A stretch of 64,000 nt of DNA from Flammeovirga pectinis (GCF_003970675.1 NZ_CP034562.1:124001-188000); one strand, 5' to 3'; positions 18,063 through 26,847 are shown, counted from the first letter of the stretch. Numbers and translations are program-made. The notes: generated by a model from the sequence alone, not told the origin.

Positions 18063-18562
18063 GTTTATCGTATTTATATGTTCTGCAAAGCTATAATAAA
18101 TAAACATTTTACAAGTTTGATTTTTAAAATTATTGTGGAATAAAACCTTATAAAAGGAAAAGAAGATCTATTTAACTAGAAAAGATATAATTTTGAATAC
18201 TTTATAAGTAATTGATTTTTAAATGATTAATATGTGCTATTCTCTAGAAAATAAAAAATTGTTATCTGATAGCTAATGCAACAAAAAGGAACTAATTTTT
18301 GTTATTAATTCAGTTAGTGAATGCGAGAATATAATTTTCAATCAATAAATTATTGAAAACCTTATGTTTGAAGTGTGAAATGTACTATTTTTAGATATAA
18401 TTAAAACAACACCCTTACCTTAATTAATAATAAATCAATAACTTAATCGTGATTATCTCTTTAATATTAGAACTTTCATTTAAGAAGAGATAAAGCTCTC
18501 CAAAACTGATTATTCTGAAAATAACTAGGTATCTCAGTTACTAGCACAAAATAAACACTGTG
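18063..18562. other. Intergenic region upstream of the SulP gene
   Basis: About 500 AT-rich bases between divergent genes. It must carry the promoters of the M13 peptidase and the SulP transporter, but I see no open frame, repeat or clear terminator in it. Confidence 0.5.
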
Positions 18563-20140
18563 ATGAAGCAACAACAAAATTTTTTAGCAAATCTAAGATA
18601 CGACCTTCCTGCAAGTGTAGTAGTATTTTTAGTAGCAATGCCCCTATGTTTAGGAATTGCTTTAGCATCTGGCGCTCCGTTATTTTCGGGTATAATTGCC
18701 GGAATGATAGGCGGTATAGTTGTATCATTAATTAGTGGATCGCAACTTGGCGTAAGTGGTCCGGCTGCTGGTTTGGCTGTTATTGTGCTTAATGCCATCA
18801 ATGATTTAGGTGCATTCGAAAATTTTTTACTTGCAGTAGTAATTGCAGGTGTAATTCAGATTATACTCGGTATTGTAAAGGCAGGAGTAATAGGATATTA
18901 CTTTCCATCTTCTGTAATTAAAGGTATGCTTTCTGGTATTGGTTTATTAATCTTTTTAAAGCAATTACCACATGCAGTTGGGTACGATGCAGACCCAGAA
19001 GGCGATTTCTCTTTCTTTCAGGTAGATGGCCATAATACTTTAAGTGAACTTTGGTATATGTGGGATGCCGTTACACCAGGTGCAATGGTTATTACAGCAT
19101 TGTCTTTAATTATATTGATATCATGGGATAAGCCTTTTATCAAAAAGACATTTTTATCTAATATACCAGGTCCGTTGTTAGTTGTAAGTTTAGGTATTGG
19201 ATTAAATCTATTTTTTGATTCAATTCCAGTTTTAGATATCACTTCAGAACATTTAGTAACAATTCCTGTAGCAACATCAGCATCAGAATTTCTAAATCAG
19301 TTTACTACACCAAACTTTGCGGCATTTACCGAACCTAAAATATATGTAGTAGCCTTAACATTGGCTGTAGTTGGTAGTTTAGAAACACTTTTATCTGTAG
19401 AAGCAACAGATAAATTAGACCCAATGAAAAGAGTAACACCCACAAACAGAGAATTAATAGCTCAGGGAATTGGAAATATGTGTTCTGGATTAATTGGAGG
19501 ATTACCTGTAACGCAAGTAATTGTACGCTCATCTGCTAATATTCAATCTGGAGGTAGATCTAAAGCATCTGCATTTTTCCATGGTATTTTACTTTTGGTT
19601 TGTGTAATGATTATTCCATCGGTATTAAACCTTATACCATTAGCAAGTTTAGCTGCTATTCTTCTAGTTATTGGTTATAAACTCACAAACCCTAAACAGT
19701 TTGTTCAGCTTTATAAAAAAGATATGTCTTTATTCTTACCTTTTATTGTAACTATTTTAGGTATTGTTTTTACAGATTTATTAAGAGGTATCGGGCTAGG
19801 TATGGCAGTAGGTATAATTAATATTTTATGGAATAACTTTAAAATACCATATCATTTAGACCCTGATAATATTAAGGATAATGAACCAATAATTATTCAG
19901 TTGGCAGAAGATGTTAGTTTCTTAAACAAGGCTAGTATTCTGAGAACATTTAATAAGTTACCTGATAATACTCATGTTATTATTGATGCTACAAAAAATC
20001 ATTCAATACACCCTGACGTTTTAGAAATAATTGAAGATTTTGAATTAAATGCAAAAACAAGAGATATAAAAGTGGAGTTGAAAGGCTTTGAGGAAGTTGA
20101 AAAATACGACCCAGTGAAGCAATTCCATAAATTATTTTAA
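18563..20140 (+). CDS. SulP-family inorganic anion transporter
   Basis: About 525 residues from ATG at 18563; a GTG sits just before it. Residues 12-430 are membrane-spanning and match SulP: PASVVVFLVAMPLCLGIALASGAPLFSGIIAGMIGG, SGPAAGL, SIKGML-type turns, and SLETLLSVEATDKLDPMKR with the following NRELIAQGIGN signature. The C-terminal 90 residues form a STAS-like domain (FLNKASILRTFNKLPDNTHVIIDATKNHSIHPD). The family exchanges or symports sulfate, bicarbonate or similar anions. Without a carbonic anhydrase neighbour the anion cannot be named. Confidence 0.93.
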   Translation: MKQQQNFLANLRYDLPASVVVFLVAMPLCLGIALASGAPLFSGIIAGMIGGIVVSLISGSQLGVSGPAAGLAVIVLNAINDLGAFENFLLAVVIAGVIQIILGIVKAGVIGYYFPSSVIKGMLSGIGLLIFLKQLPHAVGYDADPEGDFSFFQVDGHNTLSELWYMWDAVTPGAMVITALSLIILISWDKPFIKKTFLSNIPGPLLVVSLGIGLNLFFDSIPVLDITSEHLVTIPVATSASEFLNQFTTPNFAAFTEPKIYVVALTLAVVGSLETLLSVEATDKLDPMKRVTPTNRELIAQGIGNMCSGLIGGLPVTQVIVRSSANIQSGGRSKASAFFHGILLLVCVMIIPSVLNLIPLASLAAILLVIGYKLTNPKQFVQLYKKDMSLFLPFIVTILGIVFTDLLRGIGLGMAVGIINILWNNFKIPYHLDPDNIKDNEPIIIQLAEDVSFLNKASILRTFNKLPDNTHVIIDATKNHSIHPDVLEIIEDFELNAKTRDIKVELKGFEEVEKYDPVKQFHKLF

Positions 20141-20150
20141 TCGATAAAGT

Positions 20151-20185
20151 AAAGGCTACCTCAGTAAATGAGAGTAGCCTTTTTT
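20151..20185 (+). terminator. Terminator after SulP
   Basis: Stem AAAGGCTACCTC / GAGAGTAGCCTTT and a T-run. Confidence 0.85.
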
Positions 20186-20187
20186 AT

Positions 20188-20500
20188 TGCTTCAATTAAT
20201 ACCTAGAGTAGTGTTAGTAATGAACAATAAGAATATTATTTTTTAACTCAATAATTAATAAATGTTATAAAATAAAGTAGAATAGAAACTTATTTCTTGA
20301 AAAAGACGAATATATTATTATTCATAAACCTTAAGTACTAAGACAAAATTATATAACAGTAATTCCTATTCTTTTTAGTGTTGTACTCACAAAAAAGAAT
20401 TAATTATGAGTTATTTTGGGCTTACTACTTAGAGTAAATAAAAACTACTATTTCTGTGTCATCCTTTAGAGGACTAATTTAATAATCTAGATGTAAGCCT
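20188..20500. other. Gene-free stretch before the IS30-type gene
   Basis: About 310 AT-rich bases. No open frame, long repeat or hairpin seen; presumably the promoter region of the next gene. Confidence 0.4.
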
Positions 20501-21067
20501 ATGAGAAACCTTAATTTCAGACAACGTGTTTTAATAGAAACCTGTGTAAAACAAAATTACTCCTTTGCTTTTATTGGCCGTTTAATTGGCGTTGCTTCAT
20601 CTACAATATCTCGTGAGATAAAACGTAATACAGCCGTTGATGAAAAATATTGTGCTCATTTAGCCCATAGGCTAGCCTATGCTAGAAAAATTGTAGCAGG
20701 CAGCCAAAGAAAAAGCCGTTATGTATTTTTTTATAGGAAAAAGAAATACGTTTTGTACGCAGACCGCAGAGAAATAGTTTGGTATAGTGATTCTAAAACA
20801 CAAAGAAAAGAGTATCCAGATAGTATACCTTACAGATGGGTAAAAAGGCGGTTTAAACCCGTAAAATTCTACCAAGAAAGATTAGGTTTACGTCCTATGT
20901 TTCATTTCAAAGATTTCTGGCACCTACTTGATGAACTCTTAGCACACAATCAGCGTAAAATTGCTTTTAATAAGAGAACTCAAATTTCTATTAACCAATC
21001 AATCACAACACCATCTTCTTCAACTTTCGAAATAGTTTCTACAAAAGAAATCAAGAAGGTCGCCTAG
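20501..21067 (+). CDS. Lone IS30-type helix-turn-helix protein, no DDE domain (188 aa)
   Basis: Residues 5-45 match the N-terminal DNA-binding domain of IS30-family transposases (RQRVLIETCVKQNYSFAFIG, then SSTISREIKRN; HTH_38 type). The next part, AHLAHRLAYAR, is also transposase-like, but after about residue 65 the sequence departs into a basic, tyrosine-rich region (RYVFFYRKKKYVLYADRR) and never shows the DDE catalytic domain. No terminal inverted repeats were found around it. It is either a relic or a domesticated DNA-binding protein; the continuous open frame favours the latter. It lies at the left edge of the accessory segment. Confidence 0.7.
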   Translation: MRNLNFRQRVLIETCVKQNYSFAFIGRLIGVASSTISREIKRNTAVDEKYCAHLAHRLAYARKIVAGSQRKSRYVFFYRKKKYVLYADRREIVWYSDSKTQRKEYPDSIPYRWVKRRFKPVKFYQERLGLRPMFHFKDFWHLLDELLAHNQRKIAFNKRTQISINQSITTPSSSTFEIVSTKEIKKVA

Positions 21068-21379
21068 CGCCCAATTATTTAAAAGTGATACAAACAGTTC
21101 CTACTTCTTACAAATTCATTCCTTTCCACATCAAAAAATAGTACTAATCCACACACAAAACCGTTCATTGGTTTATTTTTTTGTCCAATTTTTAAAATTA
21201 GAGAAGAGCGTTGCAATTGCTCACGATTTACTTTCAAAAAACATATTGAAATCGATCACAAATTCTAAAAAATATTCTCTAGATATTTTGATTTACATCA
21301 CTTTATTAACAACTTACGATAGTTAATAAACAGACTCTTCAAAAGACTAAAACTATATTTTTTCCTTATAAGAATACTC
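21068..21379. other. Gap between IS30-type gene and esterase cassette
   Basis: About 310 bases without a gene. A weak terminator-like hairpin (AAACC / GGTTT followed by ATTTTTTT) sits at 21158-21182. Nothing else recognised before the attC-like site at 21380. Confidence 0.4.
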
Positions 21380-21439
21380 TATTAACAATTGGATAAACGC
21401 AAAAAATATAAACGGTAATACGTTTGTATATTGTTGTGT
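21380..21439 (+). other. Candidate integron attC-like site (left)
   Basis: A 60-base imperfect palindrome. The left arm AACAAT...ATAAACG pairs with CGTTTGTAT...ATTGTT, with a few unpaired bases as in attC hairpins. The right core is GTTGTGT (21433-21439), one change from GTTRRRY. The bases TTGTGT that would start the cassette are the exact complement needed by the ACACAAC box at the far end of the esterase gene (22640). Confidence 0.45.
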
Positions 21440-21468
21440 GTAATTTAAAAAAATGAAACCTACGAAAT

Positions 21469-22629
21469 ATGATGAAAAAAATAATTTATACAATTCTAAT
21501 AACTTTTTGTACAAGTATAATATTCGGACAAAATATTGCCAAAGTTGAAAATGTAAAAATACAATCACAAGCATTAAATCAAGAAAGAGAAATTCTAATT
21601 TATACTCCAGTCGGTTATGATTGGAGGGTTAATGAATATTTTAATGTGATTTATGTTTTTGATTGTCAAAGCAGAGAGTTTTTTGATTATACAAGCTCTA
21701 TGATTTCCTTTTTGACTGATAATGCAAAATCTTTTATTATTGTTGGAATAACTTCACCATATAATGAGAAACTTGATTACGCAAGAAATAATGATTTATT
21801 ACCTGTTTTAGAAACAAAAAAATCAATCAACAGGTATGGAAAATATTCAGGGAATGCTGATAATTTCTTTGATTTTGTAGGTACAGAAGTAATACCTTAT
21901 GTTGATTCAACCTATAGAACATTAAACAAGAGAGTATCAATTGGTCACTCATTAAGTGCTTCATTTGTTTTGTATTCATTCACCAAAAATCCAGATTTGT
22001 TTGACAATTATATTGCAATTTCGCCTAACCTTGCCTATGACAATGATAAATTAGCCAATCAAATAGTTAATTTCGACTATTCAAAAATAAATAGACCAAT
22101 ATTCCTATATCTAAGTAACGCCAATGAAGGAATAGATTATTGGCAAGAATGGAAACCAGCTAGAGACAAAGTGTATTCTTTTTTCAATTATACATTAGAG
22201 AACAAGAATATTAAGGTTAAAATCGGAGAATTTCCAGAAAATAATCATTGGAATACATTTCCCCCGAGCTTAAGTAAATCATTGGAGTTTTACTTTAAAG
22301 AAATATACAACATACAAGAGAAACAATTAAGTAAAAAAGAGTATGATGTAACAATAAAAGTTAAAGTCCTTAACAAAAAGGAATCAATTTATATAACAGG
22401 AAATCAAGACAATTTAGGGAATTGGAATCCAAAGGAAATCAAAATGAATAAAATTTCTGATTTAGAAAGAGAAGTAAAAATAAAACTAAAGAGTCCAGCT
22501 CAATTTAAATTTACAAGAGGAAATTGGGATACAGAAGCTGAAGTGATTGGAACTTATGGGAATATTACAATAAAACCTGAAAAACAATCAAAATTTGAGT
22601 TTGAAATTGAAAATTATTTTGATAAATGA
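21469..22629 (+). CDS. Secreted esterase (PF00756 type) with C-terminal CBM20-like domain
   Basis: 386 residues with a signal peptide of about 20 (ending IFG). Residues 25-285 form an esterase D/Fes-type alpha/beta hydrolase: REILIYTPVGYDW, VIYVFDCQSREFF, nucleophile elbow GHSLS (Ser161), and a candidate catalytic histidine in NNHWNTF (about 256). Residues 293-383 match a CBM20-type starch-binding fold: VTIKVKVLNKKESIYITGNQDNLGNWNP...QFKFTRGNWDTEAE. Such fusions in Bacteroidota act on acylated compounds; the real substrate is unknown. The gene fills a 1.3-kb segment between two attC-like sites and looks like a one-gene cassette. Confidence 0.88.
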   Translation: MMKKIIYTILITFCTSIIFGQNIAKVENVKIQSQALNQEREILIYTPVGYDWRVNEYFNVIYVFDCQSREFFDYTSSMISFLTDNAKSFIIVGITSPYNEKLDYARNNDLLPVLETKKSINRYGKYSGNADNFFDFVGTEVIPYVDSTYRTLNKRVSIGHSLSASFVLYSFTKNPDLFDNYIAISPNLAYDNDKLANQIVNFDYSKINRPIFLYLSNANEGIDYWQEWKPARDKVYSFFNYTLENKNIKVKIGEFPENNHWNTFPPSLSKSLEFYFKEIYNIQEKQLSKKEYDVTIKVKVLNKKESIYITGNQDNLGNWNPKEIKMNKISDLEREVKIKLKSPAQFKFTRGNWDTEAEVIGTYGNITIKPEKQSKFEFEIENYFDK

Positions 22630-22639
22630 CAATAACTAC

Positions 22640-22770
22640 ACACAACAATAAATATACGTAATGCGGAGCAATTTAGTTAATTTGAACATTAAAGCATTTA
22701 GTAAACAGTTTAGTAGTTTGACAGTGAAGTGCCTTGAAACTCCGTGCTACGTATATTCAACCCGTTAGGC
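22640..22770 (+). other. Candidate integron attC-like site (right)
   Basis: A 131-base element running from ACACAAC (22640-22646, one change from RYYYAAC) to GTTAGGC (22764-22770, perfect GTTRRRY). The arms AATATACGTA..GCGGAG and CTCCGT..TACGTATATT form a 10-pair plus 5-pair stem with an internal mismatch, around a roughly 75-base variable middle. Size and layout match large attC sites such as Vibrio VCRs. Confidence 0.5.
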
Positions 22771-22852
22771 AGCATGCAAACAATACTCCAACTAAAGATT
22801 TTTAGTCACAAGAAAAATGATTAAATTCGCTGTTTAAAAAAGGAAATAAATT

Positions 22853-23641
22853 ATGATCAAAATAGAACGATTAAAAAAAGCAGAACTAGTAAGCTACTGC
22901 GAAGAAATAGGAATCAATACATCAGGTAAAAGTAAAGATATTTTGATAGAAGAAGCTGTTGAATATGGAAATAATGAAATAAATAAAGCTATTAAAAACG
23001 GTAATGGTTTAAGCTTGCTTACTAAAAAGATTGAAGCTCTTGCAGAAGATTATTCCTCTAACCTTGATATTAAGATTCAGGGAAGAAAGGAAGAGATGAA
23101 AGCTGATGATAATTCACATTATTTAATCTATAGAGTGCTTGGTATAAGTCAAGAAGAAGGGAGATTGATTGATGAATATCAAAATACAGGTCGTTTTTTG
23201 TATAAATATGCAGGTTCATTTCTTGAAGAAGCTGCAACTATATGTCTTAAATTCAATAATACTTCAGGAAGTAAAACCTTAGTAAAAAATAATCAAGGGA
23301 CTAGACCTAAAACCTTTGAGATAGATTTTCTTGATAATAACGATGCTATCGAAATTAAATGGCGTGATGCAACAACAGATGGAGATCATATAACTAAAGA
23401 GCATACGAGAGTTAAAGCAATTGAAAGTTATGGATATACTCCTATTAGAGTAATGTTTTATTATCCTCAAAGAGAACAAGCGAAAAAAATACAAGAAACG
23501 CTAAAAACTATCTATGATGGTGTAAATGGTAAGTATTTTGCAGGAGATGATGCTTGGAATTTTATTGCTGAGCATAGTGGGTACGATTTGAAAAAAATAC
23601 TAGTAGATATTGCAAACAAAAGGACACCAATAGATGAATAA
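22853..23641 (+). CDS. Type II restriction endonuclease, ApaLI-like
   Basis: 262 residues. The N-terminus (about 4-40: RLKKAELVSYCEEIGINTSGKSKDILIEEA) looks like a SAP DNA-binding motif. The catalytic core is a PD-(D/E)XK site: D158 in FEIDF, then E167-I-K169 in AIEIKWRDATTDGDH. The EIKWRDATTDGDHI stretch is what I associate with the ApaLI endonuclease family (site GTGCAC); specificity is inferred from this alone. The 3' end overlaps the methyltransferase start by 8 bases (ATGAATAA), so the two are translationally coupled. It lies just inside a cassette-like segment after the right attC-like site. Confidence 0.8.
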   Translation: MIKIERLKKAELVSYCEEIGINTSGKSKDILIEEAVEYGNNEINKAIKNGNGLSLLTKKIEALAEDYSSNLDIKIQGRKEEMKADDNSHYLIYRVLGISQEEGRLIDEYQNTGRFLYKYAGSFLEEAATICLKFNNTSGSKTLVKNNQGTRPKTFEIDFLDNNDAIEIKWRDATTDGDHITKEHTRVKAIESYGYTPIRVMFYYPQREQAKKIQETLKTIYDGVNGKYFAGDDAWNFIAEHSGYDLKKILVDIANKRTPIDE

Positions 23642-24809
23642 AATAGTAAAAGGGAATTGCATAGATATTCTTTTAGAATTAGATTCTGATTCTGTAGATT
23701 TAATATATTTTGACCCTCCATTTTATACGCAAAAAAAACACTCTTTGCGTGCAAAAAATGAGAAAAAATATGAGTTCTCAGATAGCTGGGATTCAATAGA
23801 TGATTATTTAAGTGTAATAGAAAAATGTTTAACTGAATGTAAACGTGTTTTAAAGAGCACTGGTTCTGTGTTTTTACATTGTGATAAAGCTGCATCTCAT
23901 TATATTAGAGTAGTTTTAGATAAGGTATTGGGTGTTAAAAATTTTCAAAGTGAGATAATATGGACTTATAAGCGTTGGTCAAATTCAAAAAAAGGGTTGC
24001 TAAATTCACATCAAAATATTTATTTCTATTCTAAAGGTAAAGATTTTAAATTTAATCAGTTTTATACAGATTACTCTGCAACAACAAATGTAGACCAAAT
24101 TTTACAAGATAGAAAGAGAACAAGTACTGGTAAATCGACCTACAAGACAGATGAGAATGGTGAAGTTGTTTTAGGGAAAGCGAAAAAAGGGGTTCCATTA
24201 TCGGATACTTGGGAGATTCCATATTTAAACCCCAAAGCAAAGGAGCGTGTAGGCTATCCTACACAAAAACCTGTTCTTCTTTTAAAAGAAATAATTAAGC
24301 TATGTACAGATAAAGGGGATTTAGTTGTTGACCCATTTTGTGGAAGTGGAACAACTTGTGTAGCCTCTAAATTACTTGAAAGAAACTATATAGGAATTGA
24401 TATTTCTGAGGATGCTGTTCAACTTGCTAATGATCGTTTAGAGAAAATGATTGTTACAGATTCTAATTTATTGAAGAAAGGTTCATCTAGTTATATTGAG
24501 AAATCAGAGGAAGATATAAGCTTGTTGAATACTATAGGTGCTATTCCTGTTCAAAGAAATTCAGGAATAGATGGATTCTTAAAAGATCATTTTGAGGGTA
24601 AACCTGTTCCAGTTAAAATTCAAAACAGAAATGAAACGCTTGAAGATACTATTGAAAAATTAGAAAAAGCATCCAGAAATAAGAAATATAATTTGAAGAT
24701 AGTTGTACAGACTAAAAGTGAAAATGAAAACTCACGATTGTTTGAATTTAAAACAGATGTGAAAATTATAAAATCAAATAAACTCTTAATCGATGAGTTA
24801 AGAAGATAA
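23634..24809 (+). CDS. Site-specific DNA methyltransferase (N6-adenine/N4-cytosine, beta class)
   Basis: 391 residues. The order of motifs is motif IV DPPF (27-30) near the N-terminus, the target-recognition region in the middle, then NPKAKERVGYPTQKP and motif I DPFCGSGTT near residue 235, the arrangement of beta-class methylases. A C-terminal extension of about 110 residues follows (NSGIDGFLKDHFEGKPVPVKIQ), of the kind seen in some type II methylases. It protects the host against the overlapping ApaLI-like endonuclease. If that assignment is right, it should methylate the adenine in GTGCAC. Confidence 0.92.
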   Translation: MNKIVKGNCIDILLELDSDSVDLIYFDPPFYTQKKHSLRAKNEKKYEFSDSWDSIDDYLSVIEKCLTECKRVLKSTGSVFLHCDKAASHYIRVVLDKVLGVKNFQSEIIWTYKRWSNSKKGLLNSHQNIYFYSKGKDFKFNQFYTDYSATTNVDQILQDRKRTSTGKSTYKTDENGEVVLGKAKKGVPLSDTWEIPYLNPKAKERVGYPTQKPVLLLKEIIKLCTDKGDLVVDPFCGSGTTCVASKLLERNYIGIDISEDAVQLANDRLEKMIVTDSNLLKKGSSSYIEKSEEDISLLNTIGAIPVQRNSGIDGFLKDHFEGKPVPVKIQNRNETLEDTIEKLEKASRNKKYNLKIVVQTKSENENSRLFEFKTDVKIIKSNKLLIDELRR

Positions 24810-24817
24810 AGTACGCT

Positions 24818-24875
24818 ACCTAATAATTAGGGCTTAGATTGGCTTGAAAGGCCAAAATTTAAGCCCTAGTTGAAC
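24818..24875 (+). repeat. Inverted repeat after the RM pair (weak attC candidate)
   Basis: AATTAGGGCTTAGATT / AATTTAAGCCCTAGTT separated by a smaller GGC...GCC hairpin, with no T-run, so it is not a standard terminator. It ends in GTTGAAC (perfect GTTRRRY), but the left box does not pair with it well. Confidence 0.3.
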
Positions 24876-24924
24876 AAAGGCGTTGTTTGATTGAAATACA
24901 TTTCCTGTAGGAGGAAGTTAGGAT

Positions 24925-24955
24925 AGACTTTTCATTTTCATGAGAGGTCTTTTTT
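24925..24955 (+). terminator. Terminator downstream of the RM operon
   Basis: Stem AGACTTTTC / GAGAGGTCT with G-U pairs, then T-run. Confidence 0.6.
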
Positions 24956-25030
24956 AATGCATAGTTTTTTTTGAGATAACGATAATCTCATTTTCTTCTT
25001 CATTTATTACTTTTTTAAGAAGATTAGATT

Positions 25031-25071
25031 CCCCAACTTAATGAGAAATTAGTATTTTCATTAAGTTGGGG
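25031..25071. repeat. Perfect 14-bp palindrome with 13-base loop
   Basis: CCCCAACTTAATGA / TCATTAAGTTGGGG, perfect over 14 pairs, no T-run. It sits in a 500-base gene-free gap. The rest of the gap (24956-25246) shows no open frame. Confidence 0.6.
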
Positions 25072-25246
25072 GTGTATGCCTCTAGGCTTACTTTCATAAG
25101 CAAAAAAATGAAGTGAAAATGTATTACTTTAAAGTATTTCCTGTTACATTTTGCTGATTTGGTGAAGCTCTTTGAGAAGCAAATCGAGGCATTATAACCA
25201 TCTCTCTTTTATCACAACAAGTACACAAAAGAGGATCATACCCTAG

Positions 25247-25301
25247 TTTAGAGAAGTATAACGTATATAAAGATATGTGCTTTTGTTTTTAGGGATAAGT
25301 A
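25247..25301 (+). promoter_or_regulatory. Shared promoter block, copy 1
   Basis: TTTAGAGAAGTATAACG, then CTTTTGTTTTTAGGGATAAG, 23 bases before the next ATG. A near-copy lies at 28231, 29 bases before the GLPGLI gene. The part TGCTTTTG resembles the Bacteroidota -7 box TAnnTTTG. Confidence 0.55.
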
Positions 25302-25323
25302 AATAATATTAATACGAAAAAAA

Positions 25324-26265
25324 ATGAACAAACTTAAACTAAAAGCAGTTGGGGTAACTTCTATAAGTACAATTTTTTTGTTAGCATTTGGAATCTATTT
25401 CATTGAAAGTTATGGTGCTCTAGTATTCATTTTTTCACCCTTCCTAATGGGTTTCCTCCCTTCATATATAATTTTGAAATCAGGAGAAAAAATAAAGAAA
25501 AGAGCATTGTTTTTCTTATCTCTACAAGTTTTAGGAGTTATTATTTTGATTATACTATTAATCAAAATGGAAGGATTAATATGTATTTTAATGACATCTC
25601 CATTGATTTTAATTTGTCAATGGATTGGAGTTGGTTCAGCAATGATGATTATGAATAGAGTGACGCCTAAAAATATCAACTTATTATTAATAATTCTCGG
25701 TTTTGTTTTTAGTGGATTCGATTATTCAAATAAAGAATCAAATCAAATACTAACGCCTATCACTACAACTGTAGTTATAAATGCACCTATTGAAAAAATT
25801 TGGGATGAAGTAATTGCATTCGGTACAATTGCTGAACCAGAAGAGTTATTATTTAAAACAGGTATATCTTATCCTATTAATGCAAAAATTAAAGGAGAAG
25901 GTGTTGGCGCTATTAGATACTGTAATTTTACGACAGGTAGTTTTGTAGAACCAATTACAAAATGGGAAAAACCAACAAAACTATCTTTTTCAGTAACAAG
26001 TCAACCGACACCAATGCATGAGTTAAATCCATTTTGGGAGATTCAGCCACCTCACTTGAATGGATATTTTCTTTCAAAAAAAGGAGAGTTTAACTTAAAA
26101 TCTATATCAGCTTACAAAACAGAATTGTCAGGCACAACTTGGTATACTTTAAATATTAAGCCTCTATTTTATTGGGGAATTTGGACAAATTATATTTTAC
26201 ATAGCATTCATGAACGTGTCTTAAATCACATTAAACAAAAAACTGAAGCATCAACAACAATGTAA
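25324..26265 (+). CDS. Membrane protein with C-terminal SRPBCC domain
   Basis: 313 residues. Residues 5-140 hold four hydrophobic segments. Residues 150-310 form a START/SRPBCC-type lipid- or hydrophobe-binding fold: VVINAPIEKIWDEVIAFGTI, GVGAIRYCNFTTGSFVEPITKWEKPTKLSFSV, and a final amphipathic helix HERVLNHIKQK. The fusion of a membrane part to this domain is known in Bacteroidota, but the ligand is not. It shares a conserved promoter block with the GLPGLI gene 3 kb downstream, so both may answer to one regulator. Confidence 0.75.
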   Translation: MNKLKLKAVGVTSISTIFLLAFGIYFIESYGALVFIFSPFLMGFLPSYIILKSGEKIKKRALFFLSLQVLGVIILIILLIKMEGLICILMTSPLILICQWIGVGSAMMIMNRVTPKNINLLLIILGFVFSGFDYSNKESNQILTPITTTVVINAPIEKIWDEVIAFGTIAEPEELLFKTGISYPINAKIKGEGVGAIRYCNFTTGSFVEPITKWEKPTKLSFSVTSQPTPMHELNPFWEIQPPHLNGYFLSKKGEFNLKSISAYKTELSGTTWYTLNIKPLFYWGIWTNYILHSIHERVLNHIKQKTEASTTM

Positions 26266-26297
26266 TAAAAGATATAATCTGTATTTGAAAATACTTT

Positions 26298-26337
26298 AAG
26301 AGGCTGACACTTATTTAAAGTAAGTGATCAGCCCCTT
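26298..26337. terminator. Terminator between convergent genes
   Basis: Imperfect stem GGCTGACACTTA / TAAGTGATCAGCC, between genes at 26265 (+) and 26356 (-). The T-run is weak. Confidence 0.5.
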
Positions 26338-26355
26338 ATCAAAGTAGCGATTGCG

Positions 26356-26613
26356 TTATACACAATCACACTTGAAAAAATCATCGGTGTGATGAGGTGA
26401 TATATCTCCATCGACACTATAAATTTTCGTGATTTCTATTTCTAAACCACTTTCTAGAACTACATATTCAACACTTTCTCTTTCTGAAATTTTAATTACA
26501 TTATCCATAATGCTGATTTTGTTACCGTCTTTATCAAAATAAATAATACTATTTATTGGTAGGTTTCCAGAATCAATTAATAGTATAGTGGAATATTTAG
26601 ATGAGTTTTGCAT
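26356..26613 (-). CDS. Hypothetical protein (85 aa)
   Basis: 85 residues without signal peptide or membrane segment. Beta-rich with a small-domain feel: IIYFDKDGNKISIMDN, VEYVVLESGLEIEITKIYSVDGD. It ends with HHTDDFFKCDCV, so His and Cys residues near the C-terminus could bind a metal. A two-way hairpin separates it from the SRPBCC gene. Not recognised; length and codon use make it a plausible real gene. Confidence 0.6.
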   Translation of the reverse strand: MQNSSKYSTILLIDSGNLPINSIIYFDKDGNKISIMDNVIKISERESVEYVVLESGLEIEITKIYSVDGDISPHHTDDFFKCDCV

Positions 26614-26847
26614 ATCGTGAAATTTAATTTTTATAGGTATTTCGGAGTATTATTCAATTTAAAGAAAAATTACTAAAATTAATTATTTGGTAATTAGAAA
26701 GTTACTTTACTGATATCACCCAAAAATTCATTACTAAAGACTAGGTAAACATAAATAACATTTAATTTCTAATCAGTTTGTATATTGTTAATTACAAGTA
26801 TACTTGCTTGATATTAAAAATATAGACTTTCATAACCAATCAACTTC

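Noticed and set aside
24818-24875. Confident third attC site after the methylase
   Set aside because: The inverted repeat is real and ends in a GTTRRRY core, but the left box does not pair with either the core or the preceding cassette start, so it is listed only as a weak candidate.
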